A stretch of DNA of 46,505 nt. It comes from Acidimicrobiia bacterium (GTDB taxonomy: Bacteria; Actinomycetota; Acidimicrobiia; Spongiisociales; UBA11373). The stretch is taken from assembly GCA_029263095.1 (NCBI GenBank), contig JAJCYA010000009.1, positions 1-46,505 of the forward strand, given 5' to 3'. This document shows, in pieces, positions 29,669 through 39,011 of this stretch. The translations under genes were made by a program, and so were the position numbers. Position 1 is the stretch's first letter, and every line of letters starts with the position of its first letter. Under the pieces are notes generated by a model, which worked only from the letters and a program-made list of their open reading frames with translations, was not told the DNA's origin and searched no databases.

Positions 29669-30243
29669 GATGGCGCCCAATCAACGGGCCCCTTCCTCAG
29701 GGTCCTCGGTTTGGCGCCGGAGAGGTCCACAACGGTGGACGCAGCACCACCACTCCCCCTACCGGGGAGGTACGCGGCGACCGAGTCGCCCAGTGCCTCT
29801 TCCGCCTCGCTTCGATCGATGGCGGGGTCAGCACCTGAGCGGTTGGCACTCGTGACGGCCAAGGGTCCGGATACCGCCAGCAGTTGCAGCGCTATCGCGT
29901 GATTGGGGATGCGCACCCCAACTGTGTTTCGCTGTGAATCTCCGACCCAGTCGGGAAGATCGACAACCCGAGGCAGGATCAGAGTAAGACCACCGGGCCA
30001 ATGTCGGGTGGCCGTTGCCGCAGCACCCTCATCGATGACGGCTATCCGGCGTGCATCCTCGATGGAGGCGACCAGGATTGGAATCGGCTTGATTCCGGGT
30101 CGTCGCTTTGCGGTGAACAGGCGCTCGACCGCCGAGCGCTGCATCGGATCGGCCGCGATCCCATACACAGTGTCGGTGGGGACGCCGATGATCTCTCCGC
30201 TGCGAAGGGCCTCGAGAGCGGGTTCAAGAGAAACGCTAGGCAT
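29665..30243 (-). CDS. tsaC: L-threonylcarbamoyladenylate synthase (Sua5/YrdC)
   Basis: Makes threonylcarbamoyl-AMP from threonine, bicarbonate and ATP, the first step of the t6A tRNA modification. The sequence has GEIIGVPTDTVYGIAADP, then LFTAKRRPGIKPIPILV (Lys-Arg nucleotide motif), WPGGLTLILPR and VAVTSANRSG-like (LAVTSANRSG). It is about 192 residues, so YrdC only, without the Sua5 C-terminal domain. ATG 30243 is preferred to TTG 30252. It follows prmC, a common neighbour. Confidence 0.93.
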   Translation of the reverse strand: MPSVSLEPALEALRSGEIIGVPTDTVYGIAADPMQRSAVERLFTAKRRPGIKPIPILVASIEDARRIAVIDEGAAATATRHWPGGLTLILPRVVDLPDWVGDSQRNTVGVRIPNHAIALQLLAVSGPLAVTSANRSGADPAIDRSEAEEALGDSVAAYLPGRGSGGAASTVVDLSGAKPRTLRKGPVDWAPS

Positions 30244-30297
30244 CGAGCGCAAGGAGTTGAGGGTCTGACAAGAGCCGACTGGGGTACATACGCCCGC

Positions 30298-31092
30298 TCA
30301 CACGCAACACGAGGCCCCTCGGCGGGCCACCAAGACCCGATCGCGCCCGGCGAGATCGGGTCGGACCTCGCGATCGAAGGCGAAGAACGCCTCGTGGGCC
30401 GCTTCGCCTTGGGTGGCACCGATCTCACAAACGATCCACCCGCCAATCCCCACCGACCAGAAGCCCTCATCAGCGATGCGGTCCACGATCTCGGTGCCGT
30501 TCGGACCCGAAACGAGAGCCGCCCTCGGCTCGTGGTCGCACACGTCGGGAGGCAACGAGGCGAACTCCTCCTCGGTTACGTAGGGCGGATTAGCCACCAC
30601 CAGATCGATCCGTCCCATGAGGCGCTTGGGAAGCGGTTCGAAGAGGTCGCCATGGAGAAACGTCACATCGAGTCCGCTCTGGGCGGCGTTCTCCTCGGCG
30701 AGCGCGAGAGCCTCTTCACTGATATCGATTCCATACACCTGGGCCTCGGGAAACGAATGCTTCAGAGCGAGGGCCAAGGCTCCTGATCCGGTTCCCAGAT
30801 CGACGATCACAGTGCCCGGTCCTGCTTCGCGCAGCGAGGCCACAGCCTCCTCCCACACCCGCTCGGTCTCGGGGCGCGGGATCAATGCGCGATGATCGAC
30901 GAGCACTTCGATCGGCCCGAACTGGACACTTCCCTCCAGGTACTGGAGCGGCTCGCCGGCAGCGCGACGTACGACCAGGGCAGCGATCCGCTCCTGTTCG
31001 TCTCGTGACGGTGGCTCCAGCACCAGGGAGGCGGTATCTCGCCCAGTCACTGCAGTTGCCAAGCGGCGAAGCTCGTGATCGGGAATCGACAT
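30298..31092 (-). CDS. prmC: Peptide chain release factor N5-glutamine methyltransferase
   Basis: Methylates the Gln of the GGQ motif of release factors. It has the S-adenosylmethionine motif VIVDLGTGSGALALAL and the catalytic NPPY in LVVANPPYVTEEE, followed by EPRAALVSG. The ATG at 31092 is chosen over 31134 because TACCCT lies exactly 6 bases upstream and the extra 14 residues look non-coding. Its substrate PrfA is encoded at 36578-37657, separated here by the ferredoxin and two peptidase genes; the two are usually close together. Confidence 0.92.
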   Translation of the reverse strand: MSIPDHELRRLATAVTGRDTASLVLEPPSRDEQERIAALVVRRAAGEPLQYLEGSVQFGPIEVLVDHRALIPRPETERVWEEAVASLREAGPGTVIVDLGTGSGALALALKHSFPEAQVYGIDISEEALALAEENAAQSGLDVTFLHGDLFEPLPKRLMGRIDLVVANPPYVTEEEFASLPPDVCDHEPRAALVSGPNGTEIVDRIADEGFWSVGIGGWIVCEIGATQGEAAHEAFFAFDREVRPDLAGRDRVLVARRGASCCV

Positions 31093-31098
31093 GCCCTG

Positions 31099-31104
31099 AG
31101 GGTA
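31099..31104 (-). promoter_or_regulatory. -10 box for leaderless prmC
   Basis: On the minus strand, TACCCT ends 6 bases before the ATG at 31092 and decides that start. Confidence 0.5.
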
Positions 31105-31175
31105 CGCCCGCGATCGATCCCACATCGCCGTCATTCTGGATCGGAGTGAGACCTCCGCTCCGGCGCAGCCGAGGA

Positions 31176-31430
31176 TCAGGCAGCCGCCGAAGCTGCTCCC
31201 TCAATGAAGATGCACTCGCCTGGACACTCGGCCACGGCATCGAGCGCCTCATCGCCCAGCTCCGCAGCGACCGCGACGAATCGGCCCGGATCGTCCGCTC
31301 CACCGTCCCTTATCCCTGTCTCGTCATGGACGTAGGCGAGACCATCGCCCTGCAACTGAAACACCTCGGGGCAAATCTGCTCGCACATTCCGTCGCCCGT
31401 ACACAGGTCCTGATCGATCCACACTCTCAT
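31176..31430 (-). CDS. Ferredoxin with Asp in place of one cluster cysteine
   Basis: An 84-residue acidic ferredoxin with one cluster site: CTGDGMCEQICP near the N-terminus and CPGEC near the C-terminus. The normal second Cys is Asp, as in Pyrococcus furiosus ferredoxin, where the cluster can be [3Fe-4S] or Asp-ligated [4Fe-4S]. An extra Cys follows the last CP. It is a possible electron acceptor for KorAB. The start has AAGGAG at good spacing. Confidence 0.9.
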   Translation of the reverse strand: MRVWIDQDLCTGDGMCEQICPEVFQLQGDGLAYVHDETGIRDGGADDPGRFVAVAAELGDEALDAVAECPGECIFIEGAASAAA

Positions 31431-31577
31431 GCCGTTCTCCTTGTCTAGTGCGTCACGAGGATCTCGGAACCGACCTCAAGGCCGCCTGAAGGGAGGTTTG
31501 CGTTTCTCAACCCACCGACAGGGACGCCATCGGAGGAACCGCAAGCGTGAGAGGTGCCGGACTCGACCCTCCCCCAC

Positions 31578-31583
31578 TAGCGT
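31578..31583 (+). promoter_or_regulatory. -10 box for the S9 peptidase gene
   Basis: TAGCGT ends exactly 7 bases before the ATG at 31591 and supports that start over the longer frame from 31429. Confidence 0.5.
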
Positions 31584-31590
31584 CCTCGCG

Positions 31591-33510
31591 ATGACGATTA
31601 CCGCCCCATTCGGTTCCTGGGAATCGCCGATCTCGGCCGAGGTGGTGACCCGCGCCGGACTCAGGTTCGCCGATGTGCTCCGAATTGACGGCGACGATCT
31701 CTACTGGATCGAGAGCCGCCCTGCGGAGGGCGGTCGGAGCGTCATCGTTCGCCACTCAGGCGCCGGCTCCATCGAGGACATCGGTCCGGACGGGTTCAAC
31801 GCCAGAACACGTGTCCACGAGTACGGCGGAGGGGCCTATGTCGTTGCCAATGGCACCGTGTTCTCCAGCAGATTCGACGATCAACGCCTGTATCGGATTG
31901 ACCTCGGCGTCGCACCCGTGGCGATTACTCCTGAGCCCGAGATTGCCGCTGGGCTCAGGTATGCCGATCTCGACCTCAGCACCGATTGGGCGGTGGGTGT
32001 GCGGGAGGACCACACCGGAGAAGGCGAAGCCGTCAACGAACTCGTCAGGATCGAGCTCGCCGGAGCCACCCAACCAGCCGTCATCGCATCCGGCAGAGAC
32101 TTCTACTCCAATCCCAGAATCAACCCCGATAGGACTTCAATTGCATGGCTCGAGTGGGACCACCCCAACATGCCATGGGATGGAACTGAGTTGCGAGTTG
32201 CCCGATTCGACGGCGGTCGGCTCGGCGAATCCGTACTGGTGGCCGGGGGACCCCAAGAGTCGGTCACACAACCCGAGTGGGCTCCCGATGGCACCCTCCA
32301 CTACGTCTCGGACCGCACCGGATGGTGGAACATCTACCGACACACCGCCCGCCGTGATGAAGCCGTGCTCACAATGGACGCCGAGTTCGGAGTCCCGGGG
32401 TGGGTACTTGGCACGCGCCGCTACTGCTTCCTCGACGACGGCACCCTCATCGCAGCTCATGAGTCTCTCGACGGCGACCGGCTCATGGCCATCGAAGACG
32501 GTGCGATTCGCAGAATCGATGTCCCCTTTCGGTCTATCGGCTCCACAATGGTCACCAGCGGCCGGACCCTGTTCGTCGTGGCTGGAGGCCCCGATGCGTC
32601 CCCGGGCGTGGCCGCCATCGACATCGACACCGGAGCCCCCGAGGTGCTCCATGGTGGCGAGGCGGTGTTCGACGATCAATACGTCAGCATCCCCGAGTCG
32701 ATCACATTCGACACTCCAGATGGTCCCGCTCACGCCCTCTTCTACCCCCCGACCAATCCCAACTTCATAGGACCCGAAGAGGAATCGCCTCCCCTGATGG
32801 TCGAGATCCACGGTGGCCCCACAGGGCAGGCCCGCACGACCCTCAGTCCCTCCTTCTTGTTCTGGACGAGTAGAGGCTTCGGAATCGTGGATGTCGACTA
32901 CGGCGGCTCGTCCGGGTACGGACGGGAATACCGAAATCGACTCCGCGGAGAGTGGGGAGTGGTCGATGTACGAGACTGTGCGCTCGCCGCGGCGCACCTC
33001 GCCTCTCGCGGAAAAGCCGATCCGGATCGGCTCATCATCGCCGGAGGAAGCGCCGGCGGATACACAACACTGATGGCTCTGGCGATGCGCGACGAGTTCT
33101 CCGCTGGATCGTCCTGGTACGGAATAGCCAGCTTGGAGGCTCTAGCTCAGGACACCCACAAGTTCGAGAGTCGCTACCTCGATGGTCTCATCGGTCCCTA
33201 CCCCGAGGCACTCAGCATCTACCGAGAGCGCTCAGCTCTCAACCACATGGACGGGTTCGACGCCCCTGTGATTCTGCTCCAAGGTCTCGACGACAAGGTT
33301 GTCCCGCCCAAACAGGCAGAGGTAATGCGCGATGCACTCATCGCCCGTGGAGTGCCGGTGGCATGCGTGATGTTTGCCGGCGAAGGTCACGGTTTCAGAG
33401 ATGCCCGCAACCAGATCACGGCACTGGAATCGGAGCTGTCATTCTTTGGCCAAGTGCTCGGATTCGAACCGGCAGGAGAGATCGAACCGGTGACAGTCTC
33501 GGGACTTTGA
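31591..33510 (+). CDS. S9 family prolyl oligopeptidase
   Basis: A 639-residue serine peptidase. The N-terminal 380 residues form a beta-propeller with repeated strands. The C-terminal alpha/beta-hydrolase carries the triad: Ser487 in GGSAGGY, Asp in GLDDKVVPP and His in GEGHGF. There is no signal peptide, so it should act on peptides in the cytoplasm. The longer frame from 31429 overlaps the ferredoxin promoter region and looks non-coding. It is the first of two plus-strand peptidase genes inserted among minus-strand translation genes. Confidence 0.93.
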   Translation: MTITAPFGSWESPISAEVVTRAGLRFADVLRIDGDDLYWIESRPAEGGRSVIVRHSGAGSIEDIGPDGFNARTRVHEYGGGAYVVANGTVFSSRFDDQRLYRIDLGVAPVAITPEPEIAAGLRYADLDLSTDWAVGVREDHTGEGEAVNELVRIELAGATQPAVIASGRDFYSNPRINPDRTSIAWLEWDHPNMPWDGTELRVARFDGGRLGESVLVAGGPQESVTQPEWAPDGTLHYVSDRTGWWNIYRHTARRDEAVLTMDAEFGVPGWVLGTRRYCFLDDGTLIAAHESLDGDRLMAIEDGAIRRIDVPFRSIGSTMVTSGRTLFVVAGGPDASPGVAAIDIDTGAPEVLHGGEAVFDDQYVSIPESITFDTPDGPAHALFYPPTNPNFIGPEEESPPLMVEIHGGPTGQARTTLSPSFLFWTSRGFGIVDVDYGGSSGYGREYRNRLRGEWGVVDVRDCALAAAHLASRGKADPDRLIIAGGSAGGYTTLMALAMRDEFSAGSSWYGIASLEALAQDTHKFESRYLDGLIGPYPEALSIYRERSALNHMDGFDAPVILLQGLDDKVVPPKQAEVMRDALIARGVPVACVMFAGEGHGFRDARNQITALESELSFFGQVLGFEPAGEIEPVTVSGL

Positions 33511-33531
33511 GACTTGGCCCCGACCCACTCC

Positions 33532-33537
33532 TATTCT
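33532..33537 (+). promoter_or_regulatory. -10 box for the M16 peptidase gene
   Basis: TATTCT ends 9 bases before the ATG at 33547. Confidence 0.4.
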
Positions 33538-33546
33538 CCTCGTCGA

Positions 33547-36462
33547 ATGAGCGCTGTCCGCCGCCTCGGAGTCACCACACTCGCCTTCGCCCTCGTCGCC
33601 GCTGCGTGCTCCGACTCGAGCAGCTCCACTACAACCGGGGCGACGTCGGCCGACCCCACACCGAAGACAGCCGAAACAGCCACTACGACCACGTCGCCCG
33701 CGGTCCTTGATTTCCCCGACGACTCGGAGCCGATCGGAGTCGATGAAGGGGTCCGAATCGGCACGCTCGACAACGGACTCACCTATTACATCCGGGAAAA
33801 CGACTCGCCCGGAGGGAGGGCACAGCTACGCCTCGCCGTCCAAGCGGGTTCGATCCAGGAGGTCGACGGCCAACGCGGCGTAGCCCACTATCTCGAACAC
33901 ATGATGTTCAACGGGACCGAGCGGTTCCCCGCACACGAACTCGTGCTGTTGCTTCAGCGCTTTGGTGCGGAGTTCGGCCCGGACATCAACGCCTACACCT
34001 CATACGAGGAGACCGTCTACGAGTTGGAACTCCCCACCGGCGACGCGGAAACGCTTCAGTCGGGCTTCGATGTTCTCTTCGAGTGGGCAACTGCTGTGGC
34101 GCTCGACCCGGAGGAAGTCGATCTGGAACGTGGAGTTCTCGTTGAAGAGTGGAGGTTGCGCGACCAGAACTTCTGGGGCAGGTACTTCGAAGGCGTGGAA
34201 GATGTGCTGTTGGCCGACACGATCTATGCCGATCGGAATCCGCTGGCGAATCCAACCCAGGTGGCCGCGACCACCACAGAGGGTCTGCGCGACTTCGTTG
34301 AACGCTGGTACCGGACCGACACGATGGCTGTCGTCGCCGTGGGAGATTTCGACGCCGACGTCATCGAGCAGATGATCTTTGAACGATTCGCCTCTGTCGA
34401 GCCGCCCGTGGACCCGCAGCCGGTCCCCAAACCAACCACCGAGGAGGCGTCAGAGCCGAGCTTCCTGATACTCGCCGATCCCGAGTACCCCCAGGCCTGG
34501 TCCGAACTCAACTACCCGCTACCAGCCAACCCAGATGAGGGCACTGTCGGTTCTGTCCGCCGCGACATGGCGTTCGAGCTTGCCTGGACGATGCTCGCCA
34601 ACCGCCTCCAGGAGGAATCACTGCGTGGCGATGCCCCATTCTTTGACGCCTCCTTCGCCTCCAATCCTCTCGTCCGTTCGCAGCGCTCACCCGGCCTGGC
34701 CGCATTTGCCGACCCCGAGGACCTGGCCGCAACGACGGAGGCACTCCTTGTCGAGGTCGAGCGGGCCAGGATCCATGGCTTTCTCGCTACCGAACTGAAT
34801 CGGGCGATCGACGCCATGCGTGGCGATGTGCAGCTCGCCTATGACGAGCGGGGGACCACACAGGACGCCGACTACGCAGACGAGTACGTGCAGTACTTCC
34901 TGGGCGGGGTACCCATACCGTCGGCGGAGGCTTGGCATGATCTCCGCCTCCGTCTGCTGGATGAGATGACGCTCGATCTCGTCTGGCAGACCTTCGCAGC
35001 GACGATATCCAGCACCCAACCGTTCGTGATCATCGTTGCCCCGGAGGCATCCTCAGACGTCATCCCACAGACTGCCGATCTGGAGGAGATCGTCGAGCGG
35101 GTCTCCTCGAGCGACTACGAGCCTTGGAACGACGACACCACACCCCTCGAGTCGCTGATGATCAGGCCGGACACGACCCCAATCGCTTCTCGCGGTCTCT
35201 TCGCCGACACCGGGCTCACCGAGATCACACTCGACAACGGAGCGAGAGTCGTCCTGCTCCCGACGACGATTCGCGACGACGTGGTCGTGTTCACGGCCTC
35301 CAGCCCGGGCGGGTGGTCGTTGTTGCCGACGGAGGACGTTGCAGAGGCTCAACTCGTCTCCGAGATCGTCATCAACAGCGGCGTCGGCGAAATAGATCAG
35401 GTCACACTCGACCGAACCCTCTCCGGTCTGGTCGTGTCTCTCGCGCCGTTCGTGGACGAATCCCATGAGGGATTCTTCGGTGAAGCGGCTACCCGCGATC
35501 TCGAAACGCTGCTCCAGTTGGCACACATGTACATGACGGAACCCAGATTCGAGGAGACGGCGCTCGATATCGTGGTCGGCGAGAGCCTGCCGTTTGCGGC
35601 GAATCCGGAGCAGGTTCCCGACCTGGCAGTAGCGGTTTCCGTTGCTGATGCCCGGTTCGGTGGAGACAAGCGATTCGGCGTGCTCCCGACCGCCGAGGAC
35701 TTCACCACACTCGATCTCGACCGCGCTGCAGCGGTCTTCCGGGATCGGTTCGACGATCCCGGAGACTTCGTCTTTGTCTTCGCCGGCGATTTCGATGAGG
35801 ACGCGGTCGAGGATCTGGCCCGTCGCTACCTCGGATCGATCCCCGGTCCCGGAGATGCCGAACCGTTCGTCAACGTCCGGCCCGAACCACCCGATGGTGT
35901 CACCGAGCGGATCGTCGAGGCCGGTACCGGAGAACTTGGTGGAGCGACCTTCCTGTTCAGCACGCTCACCGAAATCGACGCCGCCAAGCGCATCGAGATC
36001 GACCTCCTCGAACTCGTCCTCCAGCAACGACTCACCAAGCGGATCCGTGAGGAGCTCTCCGCCTCATATTCGCCATTCGCCATTGCGCGACTGGTAGAGG
36101 AACCGGAGAGGTCTGTTGAGTTGCAGATCCAGATCAGTGGCGATCCAGGAGGGCTCGATGAGGTCGTCGAGCAGACACTCGCCGAATTGGCCGATCTCCG
36201 AACCGAGGGGCCAACGGCCGACGAGCTGGCAATCGCTCAGGAGCAGCTGCTGCGTGACTACGAGCTGGTATCGAATGAGCTGCTGTCGAGGGCGATCGTG
36301 TTTAGTGCCGAGCATCCCGATGAGGGCCTCTCCCAGGTGATCGACCGCATCGATCAGACCTTCGATCCGACAATCGAGGACATCCGGATGCTGGCCACCG
36401 AGCTGCTCACGGCGGAGGACTACATCCTGGTGAAACTCGTACCGGTCGGATTCGAGGAGTAG
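33547..36462 (+). CDS. M16 family zinc peptidase, lipoprotein
   Basis: A 971-residue pitrilysin-like metallopeptidase with a lipobox (VAAAC) near residue 20 and a Thr/Ser-rich linker. The inverted zinc motif HYLEH is at residues 114-118, and the third zinc ligand Glu lies in LERGVLVEEWR. A second M16 half, starting near residue 555 (GLTEITLDNGARVVLLPTT), lacks the zinc motif, which is normal for the two-domain family. It is predicted to be anchored outside the membrane and to degrade peptides there. ATG 33547 gives a proper signal peptide. Confidence 0.92.
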   Translation: MSAVRRLGVTTLAFALVAAACSDSSSSTTTGATSADPTPKTAETATTTTSPAVLDFPDDSEPIGVDEGVRIGTLDNGLTYYIRENDSPGGRAQLRLAVQAGSIQEVDGQRGVAHYLEHMMFNGTERFPAHELVLLLQRFGAEFGPDINAYTSYEETVYELELPTGDAETLQSGFDVLFEWATAVALDPEEVDLERGVLVEEWRLRDQNFWGRYFEGVEDVLLADTIYADRNPLANPTQVAATTTEGLRDFVERWYRTDTMAVVAVGDFDADVIEQMIFERFASVEPPVDPQPVPKPTTEEASEPSFLILADPEYPQAWSELNYPLPANPDEGTVGSVRRDMAFELAWTMLANRLQEESLRGDAPFFDASFASNPLVRSQRSPGLAAFADPEDLAATTEALLVEVERARIHGFLATELNRAIDAMRGDVQLAYDERGTTQDADYADEYVQYFLGGVPIPSAEAWHDLRLRLLDEMTLDLVWQTFAATISSTQPFVIIVAPEASSDVIPQTADLEEIVERVSSSDYEPWNDDTTPLESLMIRPDTTPIASRGLFADTGLTEITLDNGARVVLLPTTIRDDVVVFTASSPGGWSLLPTEDVAEAQLVSEIVINSGVGEIDQVTLDRTLSGLVVSLAPFVDESHEGFFGEAATRDLETLLQLAHMYMTEPRFEETALDIVVGESLPFAANPEQVPDLAVAVSVADARFGGDKRFGVLPTAEDFTTLDLDRAAAVFRDRFDDPGDFVFVFAGDFDEDAVEDLARRYLGSIPGPGDAEPFVNVRPEPPDGVTERIVEAGTGELGGATFLFSTLTEIDAAKRIEIDLLELVLQQRLTKRIREELSASYSPFAIARLVEEPERSVELQIQISGDPGGLDEVVEQTLAELADLRTEGPTADELAIAQEQLLRDYELVSNELLSRAIVFSAEHPDEGLSQVIDRIDQTFDPTIEDIRMLATELLTAEDYILVKLVPVGFEE

Positions 36463-36577
36463 GCAAGCAGCAAAAGGTTGGCGTGAAACAAGCTCACCGC
36501 GCTCCCTGCCGATCGCGGGAGGCACCACCAGGAGCCGACCCTCGCCGAATGCAGTAGGCGGTGCCAGCCGCCGACTC

Positions 36578-37657
36578 CTACCCCGCGCTCAGTCGCCGCG
36601 CCTCGTCGTCCAACGTGAGTGCATCTACGAACTGATCGAGCGCCCCCTCCAGAATCTCGGGCAGCCGCTTGATCGTGAGACCGATCCGATGGTCGGTCAC
36701 CCGATTCTCCCGATAGTTGTAGGTGCGAATCTTCTCGGCGCGCTCTCCAGATCCAACCTGCGCTTTGCGATCTGCTGCAAGTTCAGACATCTGCTTGTCC
36801 ATCTCGATCTGGTAGAGACGTGCCCGCAATACCCGCAGCGCCTTCACCTTGTTCTGGAGCTGCGACTTCTCGTCCTGGCAGATCACAACGAGACCTGTCG
36901 GTTTGTGCGTGATACGCACCGCAGAGTCGGTGGTGTTTACTGATTGCCCTCCGGGACCCGAAGAGCGGAAGACATCGATCTCGAGATCGTTCTCGCTCAC
37001 CTCGACTTCGACCTCATCCGCTTCGGGAAGTACCGCCACCGTGGCTATCGACGTGTGCACTCTGCCCTGCGACTCGGTCTTCGGAACTCGCTGCACTCGA
37101 TGAGGTCCGGCCTCAAACTTGAACCGAGAGAACGCTCCGGATCCCTTTACCGAAAACGTGATCTCCTTGAAGCCGCCCGGTTCGCTTGGCGACGTATTGA
37201 TCGGTTCCGTCGACCAACCGTGATTCTCCGCGTAGCGCTGGTACATGCGAAAGAGATCGCCCGCCCAGATCGCCGCCTCGTCGCCGCCCACTGCGGCCCT
37301 GATCTCGACGATCACGTCCTTGTCGTCGTTCGGATCCTTTGGGACGAGCATGACCCGCAGCTTCTGCTCGAGACCCTCCGCAGCGCTGCCTCGAGCCTCG
37401 GCCATCGCCTTCAATTCGGCGGCCATCTCCGCATCGTCCTCGATCAAGGACAGCTCTGCCGCTTCTTCGGCATCCCGAGCGGCAGCGCGGTACTCGGTAA
37501 AGACACCAACGATCTGCTTTAGCGTGGCGTGACGTTTTGTGACCTCGGTGTAGCGATCCCGGTCCGCCAGGACCTCGGGATCTGCCATGGTCTCGAGGGT
37601 CTCCTCGTAGGCGTGCTCAATCTCAATGAGTCGCTCGACGAGCGCCTCATCCCTCAC
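36578..37657 (-). CDS. prfA: Peptide chain release factor 1
   Basis: Reads UAA and UAG and triggers peptide release. The 359-residue protein has the GGQ motif in SSGPGGQSVNTTDSA. The codon-recognition region reads VQRVPKTESQGRVHTS, the RF1 form (P-x-T) and not SPF of RF2. The ATG overlaps the stop of the DUF1385 gene by four bases. Its methylase gene prmC is 5 kb away on the same strand. Confidence 0.96.
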   Translation of the reverse strand: MRDEALVERLIEIEHAYEETLETMADPEVLADRDRYTEVTKRHATLKQIVGVFTEYRAAARDAEEAAELSLIEDDAEMAAELKAMAEARGSAAEGLEQKLRVMLVPKDPNDDKDVIVEIRAAVGGDEAAIWAGDLFRMYQRYAENHGWSTEPINTSPSEPGGFKEITFSVKGSGAFSRFKFEAGPHRVQRVPKTESQGRVHTSIATVAVLPEADEVEVEVSENDLEIDVFRSSGPGGQSVNTTDSAVRITHKPTGLVVICQDEKSQLQNKVKALRVLRARLYQIEMDKQMSELAADRKAQVGSGERAEKIRTYNYRENRVTDHRIGLTIKRLPEILEGALDQFVDALTLDDEARRLSAG

Positions 37658-38586
37658 ACCGACACCACGTAGTCGAGTGCTCCGGGCGCCACGGGACCAC
37701 GACTATCGACGTCCCGGCGTTCGCCGGCATCAAGAGCGTTTAGCAGTGAGGCGACGGCCACCTCGACCTGGTCATCGGTCGGTTCCCGCGTTGTCAGTCG
37801 CTGCAGCCAGATCCCTGGACGGGAGGCGAGGCTCATCCATCGGTGATCAGCCGCGAGCTTGAGTACCTCGTACGACAGACCGGCAATGACCGGGATGAGC
37901 AGCACCCTGCTGGCCACCAGCCAGAACCACCCCGGACGGCCTACCAGAGTAAAGACGACAATCGCTATCAGGATCACGATGAGTAGGAAGTTTGTCCCGC
38001 AACGCGGGTGACGTGGGCTGTACCTCTGGATCGCGCCGATCGAAAGCGGATCGCCCGCTTCGTAGGCATGGATCGTTTTGTGCTCGGCGCCGTGATACAT
38101 GAATACCCGGGCAATCTCCTCGGAACGGCCGATCGCCCAGATGTAGCCCACAAAAAGTAGGACCCTGACCAAACCATCAACCACGTTGAAAAGTACCGCC
38201 GACTCCCCCAAGACGTGCTCGGCCCCGCGAGCGACCAGCAACGGGAGCAACATGAAGAACGCGATGAAGAACACGAACGCGACGACCATCGCACCGGCGA
38301 TGTGCCGCGGCTTGATTTCGTCCTCGTCTTCGTCGGTAGCTTTGGTAGCGGACCATGAGAGTGCCCGAAAGCCCAGGCTGAGCGACTCCACCAGCACCAT
38401 CACCCCGCGAATCAGCGGGACCTTGGCTGCTCGCGACCGGGCCGACAGCCGAGGGAGTTCGTCGCTTCGGGCCTCGATGACTCCGTCCGGCCTCCGTACC
38501 GCGACCGCCCAGCCAGTCGGAGCGCGCATGAGCACGCCTTCAATGACGGCCTGACCACCGACGGAAGCGCCCGGAGGGCGGGACAT
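37654..38586 (-). CDS. DUF1385 (YqhQ-like) membrane protein
   Basis: A 310-residue DUF1385 protein. The family N-terminus GGQAVIEGVLMRAP is present, then VPLIRGVMVLVES, and the conserved MYHGAEHKTIHAYEAGDP and HPRCGTNFLL. It has about four membrane segments between these motifs. The His/Glu/Cys motifs suggest metal binding, but the function is not known. The gene sits between rpmE and prfA in many Actinobacteria and is coupled to prfA by the ATGA overlap. Confidence 0.93.
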   Translation of the reverse strand: MSRPPGASVGGQAVIEGVLMRAPTGWAVAVRRPDGVIEARSDELPRLSARSRAAKVPLIRGVMVLVESLSLGFRALSWSATKATDEDEDEIKPRHIAGAMVVAFVFFIAFFMLLPLLVARGAEHVLGESAVLFNVVDGLVRVLLFVGYIWAIGRSEEIARVFMYHGAEHKTIHAYEAGDPLSIGAIQRYSPRHPRCGTNFLLIVILIAIVVFTLVGRPGWFWLVASRVLLIPVIAGLSYEVLKLAADHRWMSLASRPGIWLQRLTTREPTDDQVEVAVASLLNALDAGERRDVDSRGPVAPGALDYVVSV

Positions 38587-38672
38587 CGGCTAGCGCCCGG
38601 TTCGTGGTCGTAGATGGCGTAGAGAGCGAGTCAGGGGCGTCGCCAAAGCGACGATCCTTGCTGGACAGAGCA

Positions 38673-38987
38673 CTAGGAGTCCTCGGACTCGGTGCTCTCT
38701 TCGGCCGCAGGCGACTGGGCCGCAGCGGCACTCTCGGCGGTGGCCTTCTGTCCGTACCGCCTCCTGAACCGCTCGATGCGGCCACCGGAGTCGACCAAGA
38801 TCTGCTTGCCGGTATAGAAGGGGTGACTTGCGCTCGACATCTCGACACGCACCATTGGGTAGGTGTTGCCGTCCTCCCAATCGATGGTCTCGCTGGTGGC
38901 AGCGGTCGAGCGCGTGAGGAACTTGAAGTCCGACGACGTATCGACGAACACGACCTCACGGTATTCGGGATGGATTCCTTGCTTCAT
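38673..38987 (-). CDS. rpmE: Ribosomal protein bL31, cysteine-free form
   Basis: A large-subunit ribosomal protein, 104 residues. [19 protein letters not shown] and [20 protein letters not shown] identify bL31. The zinc-binding cysteines of the C+ type are all missing: the first pair is DTSSD and the second SSAS. A C-terminal tail of about 25 residues, rich in Ala, Ser and Glu, follows the normal end. It lies downstream of rho, where C+ copies are often found. Confidence 0.93.
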   Translation of the reverse strand: MKQGIHPEYREVVFVDTSSDFKFLTRSTAATSETIDWEDGNTYPMVRVEMSSASHPFYTGKQILVDSGGRIERFRRRYGQKATAESAAAAQSPAAEESTESEDS

Positions 38988-39011
38988 CTTTGCTCCTGAG
39001 CGAGCCGGAGT

